Shown here piece after piece: positions 53,221 through 61,562 of a DNA stretch of 64,000 nt. The position numbers and the translations under genes are program-made. The notes under the pieces are model-generated. The model was not told the origin of the DNA. It made no database searches and was given only the letters and a program-made list of their open reading frames with translations. The first letter of the stretch is position 1, and every line of letters begins with the position of its first letter. Where the stretch lies: NCBI GenBank assembly GCA_035651635.1, contig DASRFK010000106.1, positions 1-64,000 of the forward strand, written 5' to 3'. The DNA comes from JANXQE01 sp035651635 (GTDB taxonomy: Bacteria > Verrucomicrobiota > Verrucomicrobiia > Limisphaerales > UBA8199).

Positions 53221-55388
53221 TGCCGCGAATTAGTCTTGCTGCGGCCTTGCTCGCTCTGAGCCTGCCAGCCGCCGAGCTCCCTCCACCTTTTCCCGCCGAT
53301 CCGCGCCAGACTCTGGAACGCACCTGTTTTCAAACCGGACAGGCCTGGAGCCCGGCCGGCAACCTGCGTTCGGACGTAGCAATCGTGTATGGCATCGACG
53401 AAGGGCTCCCGCGGCGCATCGATTCCTGGCGCGACCGCGGCTATCGCATTCACGTCATGACGGGTGTGTCCTGGGGCCAATACCAGGACTATCTGTATGG
53501 GAGATTCGACGGTATCAATCACGAGGACGAGGCCCAAACCGATCGGCAAGGAAATAAAGTCGGGCATGGCGGCGATGTGTTTTACATGTGTCCGGGCACG
53601 AACTACGGAAAATTCCTGTGCCGCGGCGTGCAGCGCGCGCTGGATGCCGGCGCCGAAGCCATTCATCTCGAGGAACCTGAATTTTGGGTCCGCAGCGGCT
53701 ATTCGGAAGGGTTCAAGCGCGAATGGCTCGCTTTTTATCACCAGGACTGGCAGCCACCCGATAGTTCCGTCGATGCCCAGTGGCGCGCCTCGAAGCTGAA
53801 GTACTTTCTCTATCGCCGCGCCCTGCAGCAGGTCTTTGCTTACGTTAAGGAGTCCAACCAGCGAACTGGCCGTCAGGTCCGCTGTTATGTGCCGACTCAC
53901 AGCCTGCTCAACTACGCTCACTGGAAAATCGTCAGCCCCGAATCGAGCCTTTCGCAGCTCAACGGCTGCGATGGTTACATCGCCCAGGTTTGGACGGGCA
54001 CCGCGCGCACACCCAACGTGTATGCTGGCAAGTTGAAGGAGCGCACTTTTGAAACTGCCTTTCTCGAATACGGCGCCATGCAAAACCTCGTGCGCTCGAC
54101 CGGCCGCCGCGTGTGGTACCTCAATGATCCCATCGAAGACAATCCCGACCACGATTGGGCCGATTATCGCCGCAACTGGGAATCCACCCTGGTCGCTTCG
54201 TTGCTCCAGCCCGACGTCTGGCGGTTTGAGGTTGCTCCCTGGCCGGAACGCATTTTTACAGGCAAATACCCGCGGCGCTTGCCGGCAGCCCAACGACGCG
54301 GCATTCCACCCGACTACGCAACCGAACTCCAGACCGTCATGAATGCGCTCAACGATCTGGACCAGGCTCAAGTCGAGTGGGACTGTGGCACCGCTGGCCT
54401 TGGCCTACTGGTTAGCGATTCACTCATGTTCGAGCGCGGGCCGCCCGATCCCAGCGATCCGCATTTAGGAAATGTTTATGGGCTGGCACTTCCCTTCCTT
54501 AAACGCGGCCTGCCGATCACGCCCGTCCAGCTCGAGAATGTTACTTTGAGCGGCTATCTCGATCGCTTTCATGCTCTGCTCCTGACCTATCACGGTATGA
54601 AACCACTCCAACCGCAGGTCCACCGCGCGTTGGCCAGCTGGGTCCGGTCTGGCGGCGTGCTGGTTATCGTGGATGACGATGCGGATCCTTTCAATCATGT
54701 GTCCGAATGGTGGAACAGCAGCGGCCTGAACTTCACTACTCCCAGATTGCACCTTTTCGAGGAACTGCAACTGAACGAACGCACCCTCTCTCAAGAATCT
54801 GAGCCGGCCCGTGTGGGCAAAGGCTCGGTTGTGTGGCTGCGGCGCAATCCAGTGGCGATGACCGCCGGCGGCGAAAACGAACTCGCGTTGGTTCGAGCGG
54901 TGCAAGCCACCTTGACGGGAGCAGGCATCAAATGGATCGAGACCAATCACCTCGTCCTGCGGCGCGGCCCGTATCTTATCGCAGCCGGCCTGGATGAATC
55001 GATCAGCGACTCGCTGGCCCGCTTGCCGGGGCGCTTCGTGAACCTGTTTGACCCGGAGCTTGCCGTAAATACCAGCGTCCCGCTCGAGCCCGGGTCGCGC
55101 CTTTTCTTGCTGGATCTCGACCGCCTGAAACTCGGTGGACCTGGCGTGGCCGCCGCTGCCTGCAAAGCACTCGTGCAAGAACAGAGCCAAACCTCGCTTT
55201 CCATAGCGGTAGAAGGAGTTGAGGGTACCCCTGCGGTCGTGCTGATCCGGTGCTCCGCTGGTCCTCCACGAACTGTTACTCTGGAGGGCTCGGAGCTCCA
55301 ACCCGCTCAATACTCCGCCGAGTACCACTTGGCCTGGGTGCGCTTTACCAACCGCAGCTCCCCACGTCAGCTCAAGCTCTCGTTTTAG
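53220..55388 (+). CDS. Secreted TIM-barrel glycoside-hydrolase-like protein with glutamine-amidotransferase-like domain
   Basis: Its ATG (53220-53222) shares one base with the upstream stop (TGATG), so translation is coupled. A signal peptide (ISLAAALLALSLPAAEL) starts the 722-residue protein. Residues about 35-330 look like a barrel of the GH42/GH14-type superfamily: GISWR-like RIDSWRDRGYRIHVMTGVSWG, GAEAIHLEEPEFWVRSGYSEGFK with a candidate acid/base Glu, and ETAFLEYGAMQNLV. Residues about 440-540 resemble a trimerisation/GATase-like domain (FHALLLTYHGMKPLQPQVHRALASWVRSGGVLVIVDDD). The family is uncharacterised to me. Substrate and activity are unknown. Confidence 0.8.
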   Translation: MPRISLAAALLALSLPAAELPPPFPADPRQTLERTCFQTGQAWSPAGNLRSDVAIVYGIDEGLPRRIDSWRDRGYRIHVMTGVSWGQYQDYLYGRFDGINHEDEAQTDRQGNKVGHGGDVFYMCPGTNYGKFLCRGVQRALDAGAEAIHLEEPEFWVRSGYSEGFKREWLAFYHQDWQPPDSSVDAQWRASKLKYFLYRRALQQVFAYVKESNQRTGRQVRCYVPTHSLLNYAHWKIVSPESSLSQLNGCDGYIAQVWTGTARTPNVYAGKLKERTFETAFLEYGAMQNLVRSTGRRVWYLNDPIEDNPDHDWADYRRNWESTLVASLLQPDVWRFEVAPWPERIFTGKYPRRLPAAQRRGIPPDYATELQTVMNALNDLDQAQVEWDCGTAGLGLLVSDSLMFERGPPDPSDPHLGNVYGLALPFLKRGLPITPVQLENVTLSGYLDRFHALLLTYHGMKPLQPQVHRALASWVRSGGVLVIVDDDADPFNHVSEWWNSSGLNFTTPRLHLFEELQLNERTLSQESEPARVGKGSVVWLRRNPVAMTAGGENELALVRAVQATLTGAGIKWIETNHLVLRRGPYLIAAGLDESISDSLARLPGRFVNLFDPELAVNTSVPLEPGSRLFLLDLDRLKLGGPGVAAAACKALVQEQSQTSLSIAVEGVEGTPAVVLIRCSAGPPRTVTLEGSELQPAQYSAEYHLAWVRFTNRSSPRQLKLSF

Positions 55389-55467
55389 GCGGGTCTTTGG
55401 CTTCAGGCACTCCAGCGCGGCCACACTGGCCTTACCCCGGTCAAGGGCGGGTACGGCTCGTCGCAGG

Positions 55468-55595
55468 CTTAGAGCGTGTTTCAAAAACCGGCCGGGTCGC
55501 GGGGCGCCTGGTTTGGAGTCCCGCCTTTAGGCGGTCCAGCGCCGAAACGGCCTAAAGGCGGGACTCCAAACCGAATTCCAAAACACGCTCTTAGC
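55468..55595. repeat. Dispersed palindromic repeat, copy R6 (complete)
   Basis: This is the most regular copy. The left terminus CTTAGAGCGTGTTTCAAAAA (55468) and right terminus AAAACACGCTCTTAG (55581-55595) are near-perfect inverted repeats. Between them lie the inverted arms GGTTTGGAGTCCCGCCTTTA ... TAAAGGCGGGACTCCAAACC. The total length is 128 bp. It lies between convergent genes. Confidence 0.88.
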
Positions 55596-55637
55596 TCAGA
55601 TTCCGTCCGTGCCTTTCTTTAATTCTCTAAATAGGTG

Positions 55638-56164
55638 CTATTCCGGTGGTTCCTCGCCGCGCTCCTTGAACCAGTAGCGGAGGAACGCCAAGTCACCGGC
55701 ATCCTTCTCGCGGTGCGTGACCACCTTCATGCGCCACAGCATGCGCGGGGATGCGAAAGGAACGGGCACACCTTGGATGTCCCGCACGACGGCATCCCGT
55801 GCAGCTTCCTCGTATTCGATGCCTCCGTCCGAACGCTTCAGGTCAACCATGATCTCGTCCGCTACGCGGATGACATTGTATCGCTGGAGTTCGCGGGCTG
55901 CAATTCACGGACGGCGTTGTCCAGCAGCGTGGAGAGGGCTGAAAAGACTTTGGCTTCGTTGTCGCGATCAGCTGCGCCGAGCGGGTCAATGTCACCAGTC
56001 ACTCGCGGCAGGCCGGCGGTTATAACTGCAAAACCACCGACTACAAGGTAGCGTGCTCCGCGGGTGTTGAGTTCGCGACAAAGATTGACAAGATCCGCTT
56101 CCCGAGGCGGGCGCGGCTCTAAGTCCTTTGGGTCTGGCTGCGGACCAGCATTCGGTTCATCCAT
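55638..56164 (-). pseudogene. Nucleotidyltransferase-family protein gene, frameshifted
   Basis: An N-terminal part from ATG 56162-56164 reads RYLVVGGFAVITAGLPRVTGDIDPLGAADRDNEAKVF, the G-G-x-A...R-x-T-x-D-I-D signature of MNT/AbiEii-like nucleotidyltransferases. It ends prematurely at 55862. In another frame the sequence continues as ELQRYNVIRVADEIMVDLKR, then GIEYEEAARDAVVRDIQGVPVPF and SPRMLWRMKVVTHREKDAGDLAFLRYWF to a stop at 55638, the expected C-terminal half. The break lies between about 55880 and 55905. Joined, the protein would be about 175 residues. It overlaps the small upstream gene, which is also frameshifted. Confidence 0.75.
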
Positions 56165-56351
56165 TCGTCGGCCTCCTCATGCGTCTTGAAACGGTAAACA
56201 CCTTTGGAAGCCCAGCGGTGCCCTAAGGAACGATGTAACTCCACAGCCAGAGACTGTAGCTGCATACCGCTCCGGAAGCATCTGGCGTTCGGCTGCGGCG
56301 CCCGACAATCTTGTCGATCCTTTCCTCGGCGTTGATGAAAGGCTCTTTCAT
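56119..56351 (-). pseudogene. Small partner protein of the nucleotidyltransferase, frameshifted
   Basis: An ATG at 56349-56351 opens MKEPFINAEERIDKIVGRRS and loses sense near residue 26. In another frame MQLQSLAVELHRSLGHRW, then GVYRFKTHEEADEWMNRML runs to a TAG at 56119. Together they would make a protein of about 75 residues. The RFKTHEEADEWMNRML tail is the kind of conserved short ORF that precedes nucleotidyltransferase genes of this type and overlaps their start. The break is near 56265-56280. Confidence 0.6.
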
Positions 56352-56431
56352 TGTGGAGAGCTTAAGCCTGAAGCGAGCATTCATGCAAGAAGGGATGGTG
56401 GAAAGGGTGGAAAGCCAGGCTCACCTGGCAT

Positions 56432-56640
56432 TCAACTTCCCGCACAGACAATGTCTCCCAGCGACTCGATGGTCATTTTTGCGAGGGAGAAAGGGTTGCG
56501 CCGGATGTACTGGGCGAGGTCCTCGAGGTCGGCCTGGCGCGCCGGAGGGACAGGTCTACCGGCGTGGACGGGTGCGCCGATGGGCCACGCGGGAATAGGC
56601 CGTCGGCCACCAAGGCGTGAATGTGGGGGTGGCCAAACGA
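56432..56640 (-). pseudogene. Remnant of an IS91-like (HUH) transposase
   Basis: On the minus strand one frame gives LSFGHPHIHALVADGLFPRG (H-P-H-x-H-A-L-V is the metal-binding core of Y1/Y2 putative transposases). Another gives PARQADLEDLAQYIRRNPFS followed by LAKM and a stop at 56432, matching the usual L-A-x-Y-I-x-R-N-P-F-S motif further on in such proteins. The intervening several dozen residues are missing or shifted, so it is a dead fragment. Confidence 0.6.
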
Positions 56641-56708
56641 AAGGCGCGTCCGAGGCTTAACTAAGACCCGAACGCGCCCTGAATTCGAACTCAATCCGGC
56701 AGCACCGC

Positions 56709-58676
56709 TTACATGAGATACGGGTTGCTCACCAGGTTTGCCGGAACGTGGCCCCGGTACCGGTAGAACTTCACGGTGTTCCTTTCTGCCGTCGGCCGGG
56801 GTGAAACGGCCCCGGGTACATCTGTATACGGACCAGTGACACTATCGGCGGACTGCAGGATGGCGTCCGGGGTTTGCCACTTTAAGGTCACGCCCGCACC
56901 CGGAGCGGCGTCGAAGTTTAGTCGCAGGGTTAACGCATTGGCGTCGACGATTGCGCCGCCAAATGCGCTGCTGATCTCGGTGTCGCTTAGCACACGGTTA
57001 TAAATCCGCACGTCGTCCAGTGACCCACTGAAAGCCTGCCAGGAATTGGTATCATGCGAGAGCCCGAGTTCGATTTCCTGGCCTGTTTGCCAGGACCACG
57101 CCTTGGCGTTTGGGCCTGAGGCAACCAATTGTCCGTCGACATAGAGATTGGCCTGGCCGCTACCGCTTTGATCGTAGGTCAACGCGACCTGGTGCCATTT
57201 GTCATCCGAGAGGTTGATGGACGTCAAATCCTGAGCGCTTTGAGAGGTGGTCACCTCAATTGTTCCGTCGGCGTTCTGCACGAAGTACAAGCCATTGCCA
57301 TTGCGCCGATCCAACAGGGTGGCGGGCTTGCCCGCGCTGTTGCTCAATCCGGGAGATTTCATCCAGAACATAATGGTTCCGGTGGCGGCGTCAAAGTTGG
57401 TGGAGCCCGAGACGATAATTTGATTCCGGTTCGTGGCGTTAAAACTCATCACTCCGGTTCGCGTGACGCCGCCGGAATCAGCGAGAGTGGCCAGCCAGTT
57501 GGCGCCCAAAACCAGTCCATCCTCAGGCGTGCCGGAAGGTTTGCTGTCCAGCGTGTAGTTCTTTCCGGCCACAACCGCGAGGCTGTCCACCGAAACGGTG
57601 CTGCTGAACGCACTTCCATAAGCATTGGATACCTTCAGGTCGTAGGTTGCGAGATCCGCTGCCGCCACTTTGCTGATGGTGAACGAACTATTGGTCGCGC
57701 CGGCAATCGGGGCGCCGTCCTTCCGCCATTGATAGGATAGCGGCGGAACGCCACAGGCATAACCGCTCCAGGTGATCGTGTCCCCGGGTGAAACCACCAC
57801 CGGTTGAGGCGACATAGTGATGACGGGCTTATCGGTGATGATGAAACCGGAAATGGTGCTTGCAAAATTGTAACCCGTGGTCTTGTTGCCAGCATGGCCC
57901 GCGCGATTGCCGATGATCTTGAGGTGGTCTGTGTTTAACGCGCCGCTGGACGTGCTCATCCCGCCGCCAATCCCTCGGACCCAGCTCGTATCCCCAGCAT
58001 CGGCCACCGGGGGAATACTGGGATAAACGACCGACTGCGTGGTATTGGCCGTTGCATCAATGATGAAGGCGTTGGTTAAGTATTGCAGCGAATCGCTCGA
58101 TGCGATCAATTCAACCGCGAAAGACGAATTCGTAAAGACGCTTTTCAGTCCCGTGATGTCGATGCTGTAACCGGGTTGAGAATTGTCTCCGCCTGAACTG
58201 CCGGGCCCAAAATTGACTCCGTCGCGGATAAAACCCCAATAAACCTGTTCATTGCCCGGTTTATATCCGTTCCCGCCAAACGTGTAATGTGGCCCGGACC
58301 GCGTGTACCCGCCAAATCCGCTCACATTGGCCGCAATGCCGGACCAGTTCAAAGTCAGTGACCCGCTCGGCAGGGGATTTAAGCCGTTGGTGGAGCTCGT
58401 CGTGTTGATCGTCTCGGTGAGGCTGAAATTCATTCCGGCACAGGAGCTATAACCCGTGTCCATTTGCGTGAGGCTCTCCCAATCGTTGGTCCCGATGCCA
58501 AAAGCCGGCGCCGTGACCACACTGCCGCTGTAGGATTCCGTGCCGCAGTAGTGTGTCTGAAAATTGAATCCTACCGTTGCGGCCTGGCTTACGCCAAGCA
58601 TCAGCGCCGCCGCCGAAACCGTGCAAGCCGCGTGCTTCCGCGCCCCGTTTTTATCTTCAAAGCGTTTTTTCTTCAT
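56709..58676 (-). CDS. Secreted Ig-like/LamG domain protein
   Basis: ATG 58674-58676 (MKKKRFEDKNG) is used; an ATG three codons upstream is possible. The 655-residue product has a signal peptide (TVSAAALMLGVSQAA), a large N-terminal beta domain rich in Ser, Thr and Gly, and an Ig-like domain at about 310-390 (PPLSYQWRKDGAPIAGATNSSFTI). A LamG/concanavalin domain lies at about 425-585 (GTIMFWMKSPG, KWHQVALTYDQSGSGQANLYVDGQLV, GSLDDVRIYNRVLSDTEI), followed by a C-terminal domain LKWQTPDAILQSADSV ... KFYRYRG. It is likely a surface or extracellular binding protein. Upstream it is divergent from sulfotransferase B. Confidence 0.88.
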   Translation of the reverse strand: MKKKRFEDKNGARKHAACTVSAAALMLGVSQAATVGFNFQTHYCGTESYSGSVVTAPAFGIGTNDWESLTQMDTGYSSCAGMNFSLTETINTTSSTNGLNPLPSGSLTLNWSGIAANVSGFGGYTRSGPHYTFGGNGYKPGNEQVYWGFIRDGVNFGPGSSGGDNSQPGYSIDITGLKSVFTNSSFAVELIASSDSLQYLTNAFIIDATANTTQSVVYPSIPPVADAGDTSWVRGIGGGMSTSSGALNTDHLKIIGNRAGHAGNKTTGYNFASTISGFIITDKPVITMSPQPVVVSPGDTITWSGYACGVPPLSYQWRKDGAPIAGATNSSFTISKVAAADLATYDLKVSNAYGSAFSSTVSVDSLAVVAGKNYTLDSKPSGTPEDGLVLGANWLATLADSGGVTRTGVMSFNATNRNQIIVSGSTNFDAATGTIMFWMKSPGLSNSAGKPATLLDRRNGNGLYFVQNADGTIEVTTSQSAQDLTSINLSDDKWHQVALTYDQSGSGQANLYVDGQLVASGPNAKAWSWQTGQEIELGLSHDTNSWQAFSGSLDDVRIYNRVLSDTEISSAFGGAIVDANALTLRLNFDAAPGAGVTLKWQTPDAILQSADSVTGPYTDVPGAVSPRPTAERNTVKFYRYRGHVPANLVSNPYLM

Positions 58677-58861
58677 AGCAATCATTTGGTTCTAAAGGAA
58701 TGCCTCGGCCCGACAGCTAATCTTGCGGAAGCATCCTTGGGTTTCCTGTTCGCATCGAGTGTCAGACCATGGTAGTAATGATGTCAAAGACAATTTTGAT
58801 TTGTCGTTTATAACGGCCTCATTTTTTTATCGAGACCCCACTGCCGAAATCGCCGCCTCCC

Positions 58862-60367
58862 ATGTCTGCCGACCTCCAACCAAGACTCGACAAAGCCCGT
58901 CAATTCCTTCTCTCCAACCGGTTCGCGGAAGCGTTGCCGCTGTATCAAAGGCTGCTCCACCAGCGGCCAGGCGACGCCGTTCTTTGGTTTGAGTGCGGAA
59001 ACGCTGCCAGCGGGCTTCAGCAAATGGACCTGGCCGACCGGGCCTGGACGCGAGCCCTCGAACTAGCTCCGGGCAACTCGGAACTGACCGGGTTAATTGG
59101 TCACCAGTACCAGAGCTTGCGTCAGCCGGACCGGGCCCGGGATTGCTTTTCGAAAGCCGCCGCCGCAGATCCGCGGGGCATCAATCCCCGGATAAGTCTG
59201 GCGGTTCTTGCCGAGCAGAACCACTGCCTTGAAGAGGCGCGCTCGGCGGTCGGGCAATGCCTGAAAATCGATCCCCATGACGAGCAGGCCCGCTACTTCA
59301 ATGCCGTCCTCGATCGCCGGGAAAACAGCTTGGACCAGGCCGAGCGCGAATTGCGCGATCTCCTGGCGTCCGAACCCAAACACCCGTTCGTTCGCTATGC
59401 CGCTCGTTACGAACTGGCCAACATCCTCGATCGCACCGAGCGATACGATGAGGCCATGAACTCGCTCACCGAGGCCAAAAGAATCGTCCGCACCCTGACC
59501 GACACTCAACTATTAATCAAAGCCTACGACCAGGCTGCCGCATCAGCGCGCGCCTTTACCAGGAACTTGCCAAAAACCATCTTGCGCACCTGGGCCGTTT
59601 CCTTTCCCGAACAGGTGCGTCAGCCAAAGGTTTCGCTGGCGTTCCTGGGAGGCCATCCGCGCAGCGGCACGACTCTGCTTGAGCAAGTCCTTGATGCGCA
59701 CCCGGCCGTAGCCGCACTGGACGAACCGCCCGCCTTTCTCAAGCTGCTTCAGCCGGAGTTTCACCGTTCCAAGGTACTCTCGGCGGGACGCCTGAACGCC
59801 TTGCGCCAGCTTTACCTACAGGCCTTGTCGGTTGAATTAGGGCCCGCTGCGGCCGGCAAAGTGTGGGTCGACAAAAATCCATCTCCCACTGGCCGGCTGC
59901 CACTCTGGCTGCGGGTCTTTCCCGAGTTGCGAGTGCTAATCGCCTTGCGCGATCCGCGCGACGTTCTCCTGAGTTGTTATTTCCAGAACATCCCTCTCAA
60001 CACAACCAACGTGAATTTTTTGAGTCTCGAACGTCTGGCCAAACATTACGCCGATCTGATGGACATTTGGCTCATGGTAAGGGGATGGGAAGGCTTTGCC
60101 TGGATTGAGACTCGTTATGAAGATGTGATTGCCGGCGTGGAGAAGGAAGGAACCAGGGTCACCGGGTTCCTCGGTCTTGCGTGGCATGAACAACAGGCCA
60201 GGTTTTACGAAAAGAGCAAGCGCAAGCAGCTCTATTCGCCAACCTACCAGGACGTCACGCAACCGGTTTATTCGCGCTCGGTCGGGCGTTGGCGTGCCTA
60301 CGCAAAATATCTCGAGCCTGTCCAGCCAGCCCTGGAACGTTACCGCCTCGCCTTCGGCTACGATTGA
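58862..60367 (+). CDS. TPR-repeat sulfotransferase (paralog B)
   Basis: The 501-residue protein has the same architecture and much the same text as the gene at 32899: TPR-like repeats in the first 220 residues (FAEALPLYQRLLHQRPGDAVLWFECGNAAS), the PAPS loop GGHPRSGTTLLEQVL, VDKNPSPTGRLPLWLRVFPEL, and the 3'-phosphate motif ALRDPRDVLLSCYFQNIPLNTTNVNFLSLERLAKHYADLMD. It ends VGRWRAYAKYLEPVQPALERYRLAFGYD, nearly identical in pattern to paralog A. The role is PAPS-dependent sulfation of an unknown acceptor. Confidence 0.92.
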   Translation: MSADLQPRLDKARQFLLSNRFAEALPLYQRLLHQRPGDAVLWFECGNAASGLQQMDLADRAWTRALELAPGNSELTGLIGHQYQSLRQPDRARDCFSKAAAADPRGINPRISLAVLAEQNHCLEEARSAVGQCLKIDPHDEQARYFNAVLDRRENSLDQAERELRDLLASEPKHPFVRYAARYELANILDRTERYDEAMNSLTEAKRIVRTLTDTQLLIKAYDQAAASARAFTRNLPKTILRTWAVSFPEQVRQPKVSLAFLGGHPRSGTTLLEQVLDAHPAVAALDEPPAFLKLLQPEFHRSKVLSAGRLNALRQLYLQALSVELGPAAAGKVWVDKNPSPTGRLPLWLRVFPELRVLIALRDPRDVLLSCYFQNIPLNTTNVNFLSLERLAKHYADLMDIWLMVRGWEGFAWIETRYEDVIAGVEKEGTRVTGFLGLAWHEQQARFYEKSKRKQLYSPTYQDVTQPVYSRSVGRWRAYAKYLEPVQPALERYRLAFGYD

Positions 60368-60494
60368 GCCTTTCCAGCGCCGGATCCTACCGTCTGCACT
60401 GGTACCCCACCACCTCGGCCTACAGTCTTCTATAACCGAGTATCAGTTGAAAAATTTTCCCCGAGTAGCCGCAGAATCAGACCGGCCGCGCTCA

Positions 60495-61082
60495 TTAACA
60501 AACTTGCAACGTTTTCTGCAACTGCTTGCGTAGTTGCCCCCGTGCGCGGTACAGACGCACCTCGACGGCTTTGGCAGAACAATTGAGCACCGCGCCAATC
60601 TCCGCGTGGCTTAGACCCTCATATTCGAACAAAATCAGCGGCGTGCGCAATTCAACTGGCAGTCCTTGCACCGCCCGTCGCACCTCTTCGGCGCGTTCGC
60701 TGCTTTCCGCCTCTTCGCTCGGTGAAGCGGCCGTATCGGTTAGGCCATCCTTTAAAGACGCGCCGCTCTCCGTCTCGGCTTCCAACGACACTTGGGGATG
60801 ACGCTTATGCCAGCGGAACCGGTCCCGCAGCAGATTGGTCGCAATCGTGTAGAGCCAGGTTGAAAAACGGTGATTGGGACGGAAGCGCGCCGCATTCTGA
60901 TAAACCCGCACGAAGCTTTCCTGCGCCAAATCAGCCGCGTCGGTCTCGTTGTTGATCTGGCGCAACAGGTAGTGAAAGAGCCGCGCGCCATGGCGCTCCA
61001 TTAGCGCGCTCAGCGCCGCGTCGTGGCCGGCCGCCAATCGCGCCATGTCCTCACGGTCTTGTTCATCGGTGCCGCCTTGCAT
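60495..61082 (-). CDS. ECF-type RNA polymerase sigma factor (CnrH-like)
   Basis: From ATG 61080-61082 the protein has 195 residues; an upstream TTG would add four. Region 2 is ALMERHGARLFHYLLRQINNETDAADLAQESFVRVYQNAARF followed by FSTWLYTIATNLLRDRFRWHKR. Region 4 is AVQGLPVELRTPLILFEYEGLSHAEIGAVLNCSAKAVEVRLYRARGQLRK. It is the last gene of a three-gene set, 12 bp after the periplasmic sensor gene, matching the Y-X-H order of the cobalt/nickel cnr operon. It probably directs transcription of a metal or envelope stress regulon and of its own operon. Confidence 0.93.
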   Translation of the reverse strand: MQGGTDEQDREDMARLAAGHDAALSALMERHGARLFHYLLRQINNETDAADLAQESFVRVYQNAARFRPNHRFSTWLYTIATNLLRDRFRWHKRHPQVSLEAETESGASLKDGLTDTAASPSEEAESSERAEEVRRAVQGLPVELRTPLILFEYEGLSHAEIGAVLNCSAKAVEVRLYRARGQLRKQLQKTLQVC

Positions 61083-61094
61083 GCTTGCACCCAA

Positions 61095-61559
61095 TCAATG
61101 GTGCATGCTCGAATGCGTATCGCCGAGCAAGGTCCTGCTCTGCACCCAGTCCAGATAACGCTTGCCCTGCTCCGCCGGCATCGTGCGGCTCACTTCGTAA
61201 AAATGTTGCAGCATCTTGCTTTGGCATTGTGCGCGCAACTGCGCGGCATCGGCAAGCGCCTGCTGAATCTGTGGCGTGACATTGTTCGTTTGCGCCAGCA
61301 AATTCGCCAGCTCCTGGTTCTTTAAATCGATTTGGTGACAACGTTCGGCGCAACCCGCCAGGTATTGCTCGTGCAGCTGGGAAACCCGGGTGAACTCTGG
61401 TTCGGTTAAGTGAAACTCCTGCTTCAGCCATGCCAACTCCGGCGCTTTGCTGTCGTCGGACCGGCAGCATGAGTCCGCGGTTCCGGCCCGATACATGCCC
61501 GCGTAAGCGAGCGCGCCCAAAACCAGCCCTCCAATCAGAATGAGCACCGATCGTTTCAT
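61095..61559 (-). CDS. Periplasmic heavy-metal sensor (CnrX-like)
   Basis: The 154-residue protein has one N-terminal anchor (VLILIGGLVLGALAYAGMY) and a helical periplasmic domain of the CnrX/CpxP type (LAWLKQEFHLTEPEFTRVSQLHEQYLAGCAERCHQID, LAQTNNVTPQIQQALADAAQLRAQCQSKMLQHFYEV). Potential metal ligands are abundant: SCCRS just after the membrane, two further Cys-His clusters (GCAERCH) and a C-terminal HSSMHH. It should report periplasmic metal to the membrane protein encoded 3 bp upstream. Confidence 0.85.
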   Translation of the reverse strand: MKRSVLILIGGLVLGALAYAGMYRAGTADSCCRSDDSKAPELAWLKQEFHLTEPEFTRVSQLHEQYLAGCAERCHQIDLKNQELANLLAQTNNVTPQIQQALADAAQLRAQCQSKMLQHFYEVSRTMPAEQGKRYLDWVQSRTLLGDTHSSMHH

Positions 61560-61562
61560 GTG

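Noticed and set aside
53205..54371. Minus-strand frame of 388 codons opposite the exported barrel gene
   Set aside because: The plus strand encodes a signal peptide and conserved-looking barrel segments; the minus-strand translation has no recognisable content.
54465..55484. Minus-strand frame of 339 codons
   Set aside because: Antisense to the same barrel gene; no domain, no start signal.
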